Assembly: GCA_037893225.1 (NCBI GenBank)
Contig: JAZGUH010000205.1
Location: 754,501 to 818,500 of the forward strand
Direction: 5' to 3'
DNA: 64,000 bases
Origin: Hippasteria phrygiana
Taxonomy: Eukaryota; Echinodermata; Asteroidea; Valvatida; Goniasteridae
In this document: piece after piece, positions 41,728 to 56,900 of the stretch
Position numbering within the stretch: position 1 is the first letter of the stretch
How the letters are laid out: each line of letters begins with the position of its first letter
Position numbers and translations under genes: made by a program
Notes under the pieces: model-generated
What the model was told of the DNA's origin: nothing
Database searches by the model: none
The model's input: the letters and a program-made list of their open reading frames with translations, nothing else

Positions 41728-41956
41728 CCTTTTCCGCCCGGGCGCCCCGGATATTTCGTACGCTTGTGGGATATGGAAAAAACTTTTTATTTTCATGATT
41801 TCTCTATAATTTTGGTGTGTAGTACCCCAGCAAAATTTTGGGCGATTTTTTGGGCTATTTTGTTTCAAAAAAATTTGACGTATGTACCCCCAGCAAAATT
41901 AGAGAGAAAAGTGAAAAAACAAGAAATGACATAGAACCGGCAAATTGCATACTACT
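41728..41956 (-). repeat. Right terminal inverted repeat, 229 bp
   Basis: This is the inverted copy of 25985-26213, starting CCTTTTCCGCCCGGGCG and ending GGCAAATTGCATACTACT. Similarity to the left end stops at 41728, where the left side reads GGC and the right side GGA. Apparent identity of the two ends points to a young insertion. Confidence 0.95.
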
Positions 41957-41962
41957 CTTGCA
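41957..41962 (+). repeat. Right target site duplication CTTGCA
   Basis: CTTGCA follows the right inverted repeat directly and continues into CTGTAACACTTGAACTC of the satellite. It matches 25980-25985. Confidence 0.8.
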
Positions 41963-44900
41963 CTGTAACACTTGAACTCAAACCCTTAACTCTAACACTA
42001 ATTTTAATATTCCTAACTCGCTTACTTTATTTTTTTCATCAACTTCAGGAGAGATCAACATCTGGCTCCTGGCTGTCAAGTCCTCGAGGCCACCCAAGAT
42101 CATCATGGACAGAACTGGAATGGCCCAGTGAGATAGACAGCTTGCAGGCCTAGATCAGCACAATAGACCTACGCTGTTTAGTAGATGAGTAAGTCTAACA
42201 CTCTCTCTACCTCTGACTCTCCTTCTCTCTTACTCTCACATTCTAACCCGATCACTAGCACTTGCACTGTAACACTTGCACTGTAACACTTGCACTGTAA
42301 CACTTGCACTGTAACACTTGCACTGTAACACTTGCACTGTAACACTTGCACTGTAACACTTGCACTGTAACACTTGCACTGTAACACTTGCACTGTAACA
42401 CTTGCACTGTAACACTTGCACTCGATCCTTAACCCTAACACTTAAACTCAAACCCTTAACTCTAACACTTAAACTCAAACCCTTAACTCTAACACTAATT
42501 TTTATATTCTTAACTCGCTTACTCTATTTTTTCATCAACTTCAGGAGAGATCAACATCTGGCTCCTGGCTGTCAAGTCCTCGAGGCCACCCAAGATCATC
42601 ATGGACAGAACTGGAATGGCCCAGTGAGATAGACAGCTTGCAGGCCTAGATCAGCACAATAGACCTACGCTGTTTAGTAGATGAGTAAGTCTAACACTCT
42701 CTCTACCTCTGACTCTCCTTCTCTCTTACTCTCACATTCTAACCCGATCACTAGCACTTGCACTGTAACACTTGCACTGTAACACTTGCACTGTAACACT
42801 TGCACTGTAACACTTGCACTGTAACACTTGCACTGTAACACTTGCACTGTAACACTTGCACTGTAACACTTGCACTGTAACACTTGCACTGTAACACTTG
42901 CACTGTAACACTTGCACTGTAACACTTGCACTGTAACACTTGCACTCGATCCTTAACCCTAACACTTAAACTCAAACCCTTAACTCTAACACTTAAACTC
43001 AAACCCTTAACTCTAACACTAATTTTTATATTCTTAACTCGCTTACTCTATTTTTTCATCAACTTCAGGAGAGATCAACCTCCGGCTCCTGGCTGTCAAG
43101 ACCTCGAGGCCACCCAAGATCATCATGGACAGAACTGGAATGGCCCAGTGAGATAGACAGCATACAGGCTTAGATGAGCACAATAGACCTACGCTGTTTA
43201 GTAGATGAGTAAGTCTAACACTCTCACTACCTCTAACTCTCCTTCTCTCTTACTCTCACATTCTAACCCGATGACTAGCACTTGCACTGTAACACTTGCA
43301 CTGTAACACTTGCACTGTAACACTTGCACTGTAACACTTGCACTGTAACACTTGCACTGTAACACTTGCACTGTAACACTTGCACTGTAACACTTGCACT
43401 GTAACACTTGCACTGTAACACTTGCACTCGAACCTTTACCCTAACACTTGAACTCAAACCCTTAACTCTAACACTAATTTTAATATTCTTAACTCGCTTA
43501 CTCTATTTTTTCATCAACTTCAGGAGAGATCAACCTCCGGCTCCTGGCTGTCAAGACCTCGAGGCCACCCAAGATCATCATGGACAGAACTGGAATGGCC
43601 CAGTGAGATAGACAGCATACAGGCTTAGATGAGCACAATAGACCTACGCTGTTTAGTAGATGAGTAAGTCTAACACTCTCACTACCTCTAACTCTCCTTC
43701 TCTCTTACTCTCACATTCTAACCCGATGACTAGCACTTGCACTGTAACACTTGCACTGTAACACTTGCACTGTAACACTTGCACTGTAACACTTGCACTA
43801 ACACTTGCACTGTAACACTTGCACTGTAACACTTGCACTGTAACACTTGCACTGTAACACTTGCACTGTAACACTTGCACTGTAACACTTGCACTGTAAC
43901 ACTTGCACTCGAACCTTTACCCTAACACTTGAACTCGAACCTTTACCCTAACACTTGAACTCGAACCTTTACCCTAACACTTGAACTCAAACCCTTAACT
44001 CTAACACTAATTTTAATATTCTTAACTCGCTTACTCTATTTTTCCATCAACTTCAGGAGAGATCAACATCCGGCTCCTGGCTGTCAAGACCTCGAGGCCA
44101 CCCAAGATCATCATGGACAGAACTGGAATGGCCCAGTGAGATAGACAGCTTGCAGGCCTAGATCCGCACAATAGACCTACGCTGTTTAGTAGATGAGTAA
44201 GTCTAACACTCTCTCTACCTCTGACTCTCCTTCTCTCTTACTCTCACATTCTAACCCAATCACTAGCACTTGCACTGTAACACTTGCACTGTAACACTTG
44301 CACTGTAACACTTGCACTGTAACACTTGCACTCGAACCTTAACCCTAACACTTGCACTGTAACACTTGAACTCGAACCTTAACCCTAACACTTGCACTGT
44401 AACACTTGAACTCGAACCTTAACCCTAACACTTGCACTGTAACACTTGAACTCAAACCCTTAACTCTAACACTAATTTTAATATTGCTAACTCGCTTACT
44501 TTATTTTTTTCATCAACTTCAGGAGAGATCAACATCTGGCTCCTGGCTGTCAAGTCCTCGAGGCCACCCAAGATCATCATGGACAGAACTGGAATGGCCC
44601 AGTGAGATAGACAGCATACAGGCTTAGATGAGCACAATAGACCTATGCTGTTTAGTAGATGAGTAAGTCTAACACTCTCTCTACCTCTAACTCTCCTTCT
44701 CTCTTACTCTCACATTCTAACCCGATCACTAGCACTTGCACTGTAACACTTGCACTGTAACACTTGCACTGTAACACTTGCACTGTAACACTTGCACTGT
44801 AACACTTGCACTGTAACACTTGCACTGTAACACTTGCACTGTAACACTTGCACTGTAACACCTGCACTGTAACACCTGCACTGTAACACCTGCACTGTAA

Positions 44901-47900
44901 CACCTGCACTGTAACACCTGCACTGTAACACCTGCACTGTAACACCTGCACTGTAACACTTGCACTGTAACACCTGCACTGTAAGACTTGCACTGTAAGA
45001 CTTGCACTGTAAGACTTGCACTGTAACACTTGCACTCGAACCTTAACCCTAACACTTAAACTCAAACCCTTAACTCTAACACTAATTTTTATATTCTTAA
45101 CTCGCTTACTCTATTTTTTCATCAACTTCAGGAGAGATCAACCTCCGGCTCCTGGCTGTCAAGACCTCGAGGCCACCCAAGATCATCATGGACAGAACTG
45201 GAATGGCCCAGTGAGATAGACAGCATACAGGCTTAGATGAGCACAATAGACCTACGCTGTTTAGTAGATGAGTAAGTCTAACACTCTCACTACCTCTAAC
45301 TCTCCTTCTCTCTTACTCTCACATTCTAACCCGATGACTAGCACTTGCACTGTAACACTTGCACTGTAACACTTGCACTGTAACACTTGCACTGTAACAC
45401 TTGCACTGTAACACTTGCACTGTAACACTTGCACTGTAACACTTGCACTCGAACCTTTACCCTAACACTTGAACTCAAACCCTTAACTCTAACACTAATT
45501 TTAATATTCTTAACTCGCTTACTCTATTTTTCCATCAACTTCAGGAGAGATCAACATCCGGCTCCTGGCTGTCAAGTCCTCGAGGCCACCCAAGATCATC
45601 ATGGACAGAACTGGAATGGCCCAGTGAGATAGACAGCATACAGGCTTAGATGAGCACAATAGACCTACGCTGTTTAGTAGATGAGTAAGTCTAACACTCT
45701 CACTACCTCTAACTCTCCTTCTCTCTTACTCTCACATTCTAACCCAATCACTAGCACTTGCACTGTAACACTTGCACTGTAACACTTGCACTGTAACACT
45801 TGCACTGTAACACTTGCACTGTAACACTTGCACTGTAACACTTGCACTGTAACACTTGCACTGTAACACTTGCACTGTAACACTTCAACTCGAACCTTCA
45901 CCCTAACACTTGAACTCAAACCCTTAACTCTAACACAAATTTGTATATTCTTAACTCGCTTACTCTATTTTTTCATCAACTTCAGGAGAGATCAACCTCT
46001 GGCTCCTGGCTGTCAAGACCTCGAGGCCACCCAAGATCATCATGGACAGAACTGGAATGGCCCAGTGAGATAGACAGCATACAGGCTTAGATGAGCACAA
46101 TTGACCTACGCTGTTTAGTAGATGAGTAAGTCTAACACTCTCACTACCTCTAACTCTCCTTCTCTCTTACTCTCACATTCTAACCCGATGACTAGCACTT
46201 GCACTGTAACACTTGCACTGTAACACTTGCACTGTAACACTTGCACTGTAACACTTGCACTGTAACACTTGCACTGTAACACTTGCACTGTAACACTTGC
46301 ACTGTAACACTTGCACTGTAACACTTGCACTGTAACACTTGCACTGCACTCGAATCGAACCTTAACCCTAACACTTGCACTGTAACACTTGCACTGTAAC
46401 ACTTGCACTGTAACACTTGCACTGTAACACTTGCACTGTAACACTTGCACTGTAACACTTGCACTGTAACACTTGCACTGTAACACTTGCACTGTAACAC
46501 TTGCACTCGAACCTTAACCCTAACACTTGCACTGTAACACTTGAACTCAAACCCTTAACTCTAACACTAATTTTAATATTCCTAACTCGCTTACTTTATT
46601 TTTTTCATCAACTTCAGGAGAGATCAACATCTGGCTCCTGGCTGTCAAGTCCTCGAGGCCACCCAAGATCATCATGGACAGAACTGGAATGGCCCAGTGA
46701 GATATACAGCATACAGGCTTAGATGAGCACAATAGACCTACGCTGTTTAGTAGATGAGTAAGTCTAACACTCTCTCTACCTCTGACTCTCCTTCTCTCTT
46801 ACTCTCACATTCTAACCCGATCACTAGCACTTGCACTGTAACACTTGCACTGTAACACTTGCACTGTAACACTTGCACTGTAACACTTGCACTGTAACAC
46901 TTGCACTGTAACACTTGCACTGTAACACTTGCACTGTAACACTTGCACTCGAACCTTAACCCTAACACTTGCACTGTAACACTTGCACTGTAACACTTGC
47001 ACTGTAACACTTGCACTGTAACACTTGCACTGTAACACTTGCACTGTAACACTTGCACTGTAACACTTGCACTCGAACCTTTACCCTAACACTTGAACTC
47101 GAACCTTTACCCTAACACTTGAACTCGAACCTTTACCCTAACACTTGAACTCAAACCCTTAACTCTAACACTAATTTTAATATTCTTAACTCGCTTACTC
47201 TATTTTTCCATCAACTTCAGGAGAGATCAACATCCGGCTCCTGGCTGTCAAGACCTCGAGGCCACCCAAGATCATCATGGACAGAACTGGAATGGCCCAG
47301 TGAGATAGACAGCATACAGGCTTAGATGAGCACAATAGACCTACGCTGTTTAGTAGATGAGTAAGTCTAACACTCTCACTACCTCTAACTCTCCTTCTCT
47401 CTTACTCTCACATTCTAACCCGATGACTAGCACTTGCACTGTAACACTTGCACTGTAACACTTGCACTGTAACACTTGCACTGTAACACTTGCACTGTAA
47501 CACTTGCACTGTAACACTTGCACTGTAACACTTGCACTGTAACACTTGCACTGTAACACTTGCACTCGAACCTTCACCCTATCACTTCAACTCGAACCTT
47601 CACCCTAACACTTGAACTCAAACCCTTAACTCTAACACAAATTTGTATATTCTTAACTCGCTTACTCTATTTTTTCATCAACTTCAGGAGAGATCAACCT
47701 CTGGCTCCTGGCTGTCAAGACCTCGAGGCCACCCAAGATCATCATGGACAGAACTGGAATGGCCCAGTGAGATAGACAGCATACAGGCTTAGATGAGCAC
47801 AATAGACCTATGCTGTTTAGTAGATGAGTAAGTCTAACACTCTCTCTACCTCTAACTCTCCTTCTCTCTTACTCTCACATTCTAACCCGATCACTAGCAC

Positions 47901-50900
47901 TTGCACTGTAACACTTGCACTGTAACACTTGCACTGTAACACTTGCACTGTAACACTTGCACTGTAACACTTGCACTGTAACACTTGCACTGTAACACTT
48001 GCACTGTAACACTTGCACTGTAACACTTGCACTGTAACACTTGCACTGTAACACTTGCACTCGAACCTTAACCCTAACACTTGCACTGTAACACTTGCAC
48101 TGTAACACTTGCACTGTAACACTTGCACTGTAACACTTGCACTGTAACACCTGCACTGTAACACTTGCACTGTAACACTTGCACTCGAACCTTAACCCTA
48201 ACACTTAAACTCAAACCCTTAACTCTAACACTAATTTTTATATTCTTAACTCGCTTACTCTATTTTTTCATCAACTTCAGGAGAGATCAACATCTGGCTC
48301 CTGGCTGTCAAGTCCTCGAGGCCACCCAAGATCATCATGGACAGAACTGGAATGGCCCAGTGAGATAGACAGCTTGCAGGCCTAGATCAGCACAATAGAC
48401 CTACGCTGTTTAGTAGATGAGTAAGTCTAACACTCTCTCTACCTCTGACTCTCCTTCTCTCTTACTCTCACATTCTAACCCGATCACTAGCACTTGCACT
48501 GTAACACTTGCACTGTAACACTTGCACTGTAACACTTGCACTGTAACACTTGCACTGTAACACTTGCACTGTAACACTTGCACTGTAACACTTGCACTGT
48601 AACACTTGCACTGTAACACTTGCACTGTAACACTTGCACTCGATCCTTAACCCTAACACTTAAACTCAAACCCTTAACTCTAACACTTAAACTCAAACCC
48701 TTAACTCTAACACTAATTTTTATATTCTTAACTCGCTTACTCTATTTTTTCATCAACTTCAGGAGAGATCAACCTCCGGCTCCTGGCTGTCAAGACCTCG
48801 AGGCCACCCAAGATCATCATGGACAGAACTGGAATGGCCCAGTGAGATAGACAGCATACAGGCTTAGATGAGCACAATAGACCTACGCTGTTTAGTAGAT
48901 GAGTAAGTCTAACACTCTCACTACCTCTAACTCTCCTTCTCTCTTACTCTCACATTCTAACCCGATGACTAGCACTTGCACTGTAACACTTGCACTGTAA
49001 CACTTGCACTGTAACACTTGCACTGTAACACTTGCACTGTAACACTTGCACTGTAACACTTGCACTGTAACACTTGCACTGTAACACCTGCACTGTAACA
49101 CTTGCACTGTAACACTTGCACTCGAACCTTAACCCTAACACTTAAACTCAAACCCTTAACTCTAACACTAATTTTTATATTCTTAACTCGCTTACTCTAT
49201 TTTTTCATCAACTTCAGGAGAGATCAACCTCCGGCTCCTGGCTGTCAAGACCTCGAGGCCACCCAAGATCATCATGGACAGAACTGGAATGGCCCAGTGA
49301 GATAGACAGCATACAGGCTTAGATGAGCACAATAGACCTACGCTGTTTAGTAGATGAGTAAGTCTAACACTCTAACTACCTCTAACTCTCCTTCTCTCTT
49401 ACTCTCACATTCTAACCCGATGACTAGCACTTGCACTGTAACACTTGCACTGTAACACTTGCACTGTAACACTTGCACTGTAACACTTGCACTGTAACAC
49501 TTGCACTGTAACACTTGCACTGTAACACTTGCACTGTAACACTTGCACTGTAACACTTGCACTCGAACCTTTACCCTAACACTTGAACTCGAACCTTTAC
49601 CCTAACACTTGAACTCGAACCTTTACCCTAACACTTGAACTCAAACCCTTAACTCTAACACTAATTTTAATATTCTTAACTCGCTTACTCTATTTTTCCA
49701 TCAACTTCAGGAGAGATCAACATCCGGCTCCTGGCTGTCAAGACCTCGAGGCCACCCAAGATCATCATGGACAGAACTGGAATGGCCCAGTGAGATAGAC
49801 AGCTTGCAGGCCTAGATCCGCACAATAGACCTACGCTGTTTAGTAGATGAGTAAGTCTAACACTCTCTCTACCTCTGACTCTCCTTCTCTCTTACTCTCA
49901 CATTCTAACCCAATCACTAGCACTTGCACTGTAACACTTGCACTGTAACACTTGCACTGTAACACTTGCACTGTAACACTTGCACTGTAACACTTGCACT
50001 GTAACACTTGCACTCGATCCTTAACCCTAACACTTAAACTCAAACCCTTAACTCTAACACTTAAACTCAAACCCTTAACTCTAACACTAATTTTTATATT
50101 CTTAACTCGCTTACTCTATTTTTTCATCAACTTCAGGAGAGATCAACATCTGGCTCCTGGCTGTCAAGTCCTCGAGGCCACCCAAGATCATCATGGACAG
50201 AACTGGAATGGCCCAGTGAGATAGACAGCTTGCAGGCCTAGATCAGCACAATAGACCTACGCTGTTTAGTAGATGAGTAAGTCTAACACTCTCTCTACCT
50301 CTGACTCTCCTTCTCTCTTACTCTCACATTCTAACCCGATCACTAGCACTTGCACTGTAACACTTGCACTGTAACACTTGCACTGTAACACTTGCACTGT
50401 AACACTTGCACTGTAACACTTGCACTGTAACACTTGCACTGTAACACTTGCACTGTAACACTTGCACTGTAACACTTGCACTGTAACACTTGCACTGTAA
50501 CACTTGCACTGTAACACTTGCACTGTAACACTTGCACTGTAACACTTGCACTGTAACACTTGCACTCGATCCTTAACCCTAACACTTAAACTCAAACCCT
50601 TAACTCTAACACTTAAACTCAAACCCTTAACTCTAACACTAATTTTTATATTCTTAACTCGCTTACTCTATTTTTTCATCAACTTCAGGAGAGATCAACC
50701 TCCGGCTCCTGGCTGTCAAGACCTCGAGGCCACCCAAGATCATCATGGACAGAACTGGAATGGCCCAGTGAGATAGACAGCATACAGGCTTAGATGAGCA
50801 CAATAGACCTACGCTGTTTAGTAGATGAGTAAGTCTAACACTCTCACTACCTCTAACTCTCCTTCTCTCTTACTCTCACATTCTAACCCGATGACTAGCA

Positions 50901-53900
50901 CTTGCACTGTAACACTTGCACTGTAACACTTGCACTGTAACACTTGCACTGTAACACTTGCACTGTAACACTTGCACTGTAACACTTGCACTGTAACACT
51001 TGCACTGTAACACTTGCACTGTAACACCTGCACTGTAACACTTGCACTGTAACACTTGCACTCGAACCTTAACCCTAACACTTAAACTCAAACCCTTAAC
51101 TCTAACACTAATTTTTATATTCTTAACTCGCTTACTCTATTTTTTCATCAACTTCAGGAGAGATCAACCTCCGGCTCCTGGCTGTCAAGACCTCGAGGCC
51201 ACCCAAGATCATCATGGACAGAACTGGAATGGCCCAGTGAGATAGACAGCATACAGGCTTAGATGAGCACAATAGACCTACGCTGTTTAGTAGATGAGTA
51301 AGTCTAACACTCTAACTACCTCTAACTCTCCTTCTCTCTTACTCTCACATTCTAACCCGATGACTAGCACTTGCACTGTAACACTTGCACTGTAACACTT
51401 GCACTGTAACACTTGCACTGTAACACTTGCACTGTAACACTTGCACTGTAACACTTGCACTGTAACACTTGCACTGTAACACTTGCACTGTAACACTTGC
51501 ACTGTAACACTTGCACTGTAACACTTGCACTCGAACCTTTACCCTAACACTTGAACTCGAACCTTTACCCTAACACTTGAACTCGAACCTTTACCCTAAC
51601 ACTAATTTTAATATTCTTAACTCGCTTACTCTATTTTTCCATCAACTTCAGGAGAGATCAACATCCGGCTCCTGGCTGTCAAGACCTCGAGGCCACCCAA
51701 GATCATCATGGACAGAACTGGAATGGCCCAGTGAGATAGACAGCATACAGGCTTAGATGAGCACAATTGACCTACGCTGTTTAGTAGATGAGTAAGTCTA
51801 ACACTCTCACTACCTCTAACTCTCCTTCTCTCTTACTCTCACATTCTAACCCGATGACTAGCACTTGCACTGTAACACTTGCACTGTAACACTTGCACTG
51901 TAACACTTGCACTGTAACACTTGCACTGTAACACTTGCACTGTAACACTTGCACTGTAACACTTGCACTGTAACACTTGCACTGTAACACTTGCACTGTA
52001 ACACTTGCACTGTAACACTTGCACTGTAACACTTGAACTCAAACCCTTAACTCTAACACTAATTTTAATATTCCTAACTCGCTTACTTTATTTTTTTCAT
52101 CAACTTCAGGAGAGATCAACATCTGGCTCCTGGCTGTCAAGTCCTCGAGGCCACCCAAGATCATCATGGACAGAACTGGAATGGCCCAGTGAGATATACA
52201 GCATACAGGCTTAGATGAGCACAATAGACCTACGCTGTTTAGTAGATGAGTAAGTCTAACACTCTCTCTACCTCTGACTCTCCTTCTCTCTTACTCTCAC
52301 ATTCTAACCCGATCACTAGCACTTGCACTGTAACACTTGCACTGTAACACTTGCACTGTAACACTTGCACTGTAACACTTGCACTGTAACACTTGCACTG
52401 TAACACTTGCACTGTAACACTTGCACTGTAACACTTGCACTGTAACACTTGCACTGTAACACTTGCACTGTAACACTTGCACTGTAACACTTGCACTCGA
52501 ACCTTAACCCTAACACTTGCACTGTAACACTTGAACTCAAACCCTTAACTCTAACACTAATTTTAATATTCCTAACTCGCTTACTTTATTTTTTTCATCA
52601 ACTTCAGGAGAGATCAACATCTGGCTCCTGGCTGTCAAGTCCTCGAGGCCACCCAAGATCATCATGGACAGAACTGGAATGGCCCAGTGAGATATACAGC
52701 ATACAGGCTTAGATGAGCACAATAGACCTACGCTGTTTAGTAGATGAGTAAGTCTAACACTCTCTCTACCTCTGACTCTCCTTCTCTCTTACTCTCACAT
52801 TCTAACCCGATCACTAGCACTTGCACTGTAACACTTGCACTGTAACACTTGCACTGTAACACTTGCACTGTAACACTTGCACTGTAACACTTGCACTGTA
52901 ACACTTGCACTCGAACCTTAACCCTAACACTTGCACTGTAACACTTGCACTGTAACACTTGCACTGTAACACTTGCACTGTAACACTTGCACTGTAACAC
53001 TTGCACTCGAACCTTTACCCTAACACTTGAACTCGAACCTTTACCCTAACACTTGAACTCGAACCTTTACCCTAACACTTGAACTCAAACCCTTAACTCT
53101 AACACTAATTTTAATATTCTTAACTCGCTTACTCTATTTTTCCATCAACTTCAGGAGAGATCAACATCCGGCTCCTGGCTGTCAAGACCTCGAGGCCACC
53201 CAAGATCATCATGGACAGAACTGGAATGGCCCAGTGAGATAGACAGCTTGCAGGCCTAGATCCGCACAATAGACCTACGCTGTTTAGTAGATGAGTAAGT
53301 CTAACACTCTCTCTACCTCTGACTCTCCTTCTCTCTTACTCTCACATTCTAACCCAATCACTAGCACTTGCACTGTAACACTTGCACTGTAACACTTGCA
53401 CTGTAACACTTGCACTGTAACACTTGCACTGTAACACTTGCACTGTAACACTTGCACTCGATCCTTAACCCTAACACTTAAACTCAAACCCTTAACTCTA
53501 ACACTTAAACTCAAACCCTTAACTCTAACACTAATTTTTATATTCTTAACTCGCTTACTCTATTTTTTCATCAACTTCAGGAGAGATCAACATCTGGCTC
53601 CTGGCTGTCAAGTCCTCGAGGCCACCCAAGATCATCATGGACAGAACTGGAATGGCCCAGTGAGATAGACAGCTTGCAGGCCTAGATCAGCACAATAGAC
53701 CTACGCTGTTTAGTAGATGAGTAAGTCTAACACTCTCTCTACCTCTGACTCTCCTTCTCTCTTACTCTCACATTCTAACCCGATCACTAGCACTTGCACT
53801 GTAACACTTGCACTGTAACACTTGCACTGTAACACTTGCACTGTAACACTTGCACTGTAACACTTGCACTGTAACACTTGCACTGTAACACTTGCACTGT

Positions 53901-56900
53901 AACACTTGCACTGTAACACTTGCACTGTAACACTTGCACTGTAACACTTGCACTGTAACACTTGCACTGTAACACTTGCACTGTAACACTTGCACTGTAA
54001 CACTTGCACTCGATCCTTAACCCTAACACTTAAACTCAAACCCTTAACTCTAACACTTAAACTCAAACCCTTAACTCTAACACTAATTTTTATATTCTTA
54101 ACTCGCTTACTCTATTTTTTCATCAACTTCAGGAGAGATCAACCTCCGGCTCCTGGCTGTCAAGACCTCGAGGCCACCCAAGATCATCATGGACAGAACT
54201 GGAATGGCCCAGTGAGATAGACAGCATACAGGCTTAGATGAGCACAATAGACCTACGCTGTTTAGTAGATGAGTAAGTCTAACACTCTCACTACCTCTAA
54301 CTCTCCTTCTCTCTTACTCTCACATTCTAACCCGATGACTAGCACTTGCACTGTAACACTTGCACTGTAACACTTGCACTGTAACACTTGCACTGTAACA
54401 CTTGCACTGTAACACTTGCACTGTAACACTTGCACTGTAACACTTGCACTGTAACACCTGCACTGTAACACCTGCACTGTAACACTTGCACTGTAACACT
54501 TGCACTCGAACCTTAACCCTAACACTTAAACTCAAACCCTTAACTCTAACACTAATTTTTATATTCTTAACTCGCTTACTCTATTTTTTCATCAACTTCA
54601 GGAGAGATCAACCTCCGGCTCCTGGCTGTCAAGACCTCGAGGCCACCCAAGATCATCATGGACAGAACTGGAATGGCCCAGTGAGATAGACAGCATACAG
54701 GCTTAGATGAGCACAATAGACCTACGCTGTTTAGTAGATGAGTAAGTCTAACACTCTAACTACCTCTAACTCTCCTTCTCTCTTACTCTCACATTCTAAC
54801 CCGATGACTAGCACTTGCACTGTAACACTTGCACTGTAACACTTGCACTGTAACACTTGCACTGTAACACTTGCACTGTAACACTTGCACTGTAACACTT
54901 GCACTGTAACACTTGCACTGTAACACTTGCACTGTAACACTTGCACTGTAACACTTGCACTGTAACACTTGCACTGTAACACTTGCACTGTAACACTTGC
55001 ACTCGAACCTTTACCCTAACACTTGAACTCGAACCTTTACCCTAACACTTGAACTCGAACCTTTACCCTAACACTTGAACTCAAACCCTTAACTCTAACA
55101 CTAATTTTAATATTCTTAACTCGCTTACTCTATTTTTCCATCAACTTCAGGAGAGATCAACATCCGGCTCCTGGCTGTCAAGACCTCGAGGCCACCCAAG
55201 ATCATCATGGACAGAACTGGAATGGCCCAGTGAGATAGACAGCTTGCAGGCCTAGATCCGCACAATAGACCTACGCTGTTTAGTAGATGAGTAAGTCTAA
55301 CACTCTCTCTACCTCTGACTCTCCTTCTCTCTTACTCTCACATTCTAACCCAATCACTAGCACTTGCACTGTAACACTTGCACTGTAACACTTGCACTGT
55401 AACACTTGCACTGTAACACTTGCACTGTAACACTTGCACTGTAACACTTGCACTGTAACACTTGCACTCGATCCTTAACCCTAACACTTAAACTCAAACC
55501 CTTAACTCTAACACTTAAACTCAAACCCTTAACTCTAACACTAATTTTTATATTCTTAACTCGCTTACTCTATTTTTTCATCAACTTCAGGAGAGATCAA
55601 CATCTGGCTCCTGGCTGTCAAGTCCTCGAGGCCACCCAAGATCATCATGGACAGAACTGGAATGGCCCAGTGAGATAGACAGCTTGCAGGCCTAGATCAG
55701 CACAATAGACCTACGCTGTTTAGTAGATGAGTAAGTCTAACACTCTCTCTACCTCTGACTCTCCTTCTCTCTTACTCTCACATTCTAACCCGATCACTAG
55801 CACTTGCACTGTAACACTTGCACTGTAACACTTGCACTGTAACACTTGCACTGTAACACTTGCACTGTAACACTTGCACTGTAACACTTGCACTGTAACA
55901 CTTGCACTGTAACACTTGCACTGTAACACTTGCACTGTAACACTTGCACTGTAACACTTGCACTCGATCCTTAACCCTAACACTTAAACTCAAACCCTTA
56001 ACTCTAACACTTAAACTCAAACCCTTAACTCTAACACTAATTTTTATATTCTTAACTCGCTTACTCTATTTTTTCATCAACTTCAGGAGAGATCAACCTC
56101 CGGCTCCTGGCTGTCAAGACCTCGAGGCCACCCAAGATCATCATGGACAGAACTGGAATGGCCCAGTGAGATAGACAGCATACAGGCTTAGATGAGCACA
56201 ATAGACCTACGCTGTTTAGTAGATGAGTAAGTCTAACACTCTCACTACCTCTAACTCTCCTTCTCTCTTACTCTCACATTCTAACCCGATGACTAGCACT
56301 TGCACTGTAACACTTGCACTGTAACACTTGCACTGTAACACTTGCACTGTAACACTTGCACTGTAACACTTGCACTGTAACACTTGCACTGTAACACTTG
56401 CACTGTAACACTTGCACTGTAACACTTGCACTGTAACACTTGCACTGTAACACTTGCACTGTAACACTTGCACTGTAACACTTGCACTGTAACACCTGCA
56501 CTGTAACACTTGCACTGTAACACTTGCACTCGAACCTTAACCCTAACACTTAAACTCAAACCCTTAACTCTAACACTAATTTTTATATTCTTAACTCGCT
56601 TACTCTATTTTTTCATCAACTTCAGGAGAGATCAACCTCCGGCTCCTGGCTGTCAAGACCTCGAGGCCACCCAAGATCATCATGGACAGAACTGGAATGG
56701 CCCAGTGAGATAGACAGCATACAGGCTTAGATGAGCACAATAGACCTACGCTGTTTAGTAGATGAGTAAGTCTAACACTCTAACTACCTCTAACTCTCCT
56801 TCTCTCTTACTCTCACATTCTAACCCGATGACTAGCACTTGCACTGTAACACTTGCACTGTAACACTTGCACTGTAACACTTGCACTGTAACACTTGCAC

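Larger units (their letters stand above)
25985..41956. mobile_element. Complete Maverick/Polinton element (~16.0 kb)
   Basis: The element is bounded by 229-bp inverted repeats and a CTTGCA duplication, and encodes the diagnostic Polinton set: retroviral-type integrase, protein-primed family B polymerase, FtsK/HerA-type packaging ATPase and a double-jelly-roll capsid protein. These are joined by several small proteins of families I recognise as recurrent in animal Polintons. I see no frameshift or internal stop in any gene. Gene density is viral, with intergenic gaps mostly under 90 bp. Length fits the known 15-20 kb range. Elements of this class are regarded as virus-like (adintovirus-related) transposons; whether this copy moves or makes particles is unknown. 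No adenain-like protease was found. Confidence 0.97.
20922..45219 (+). repeat. Higher-order repeat copy C, split by the Polinton
   Basis: Array DNA at 20922-25984 and 41957-45219 together matches copy B (11563-19963) in unit order, subtype and most spacings. Differences are mainly whole 14-bp steps in minisatellite length. The Polinton occupies 25985-41956 inside this copy only. Confidence 0.75.
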
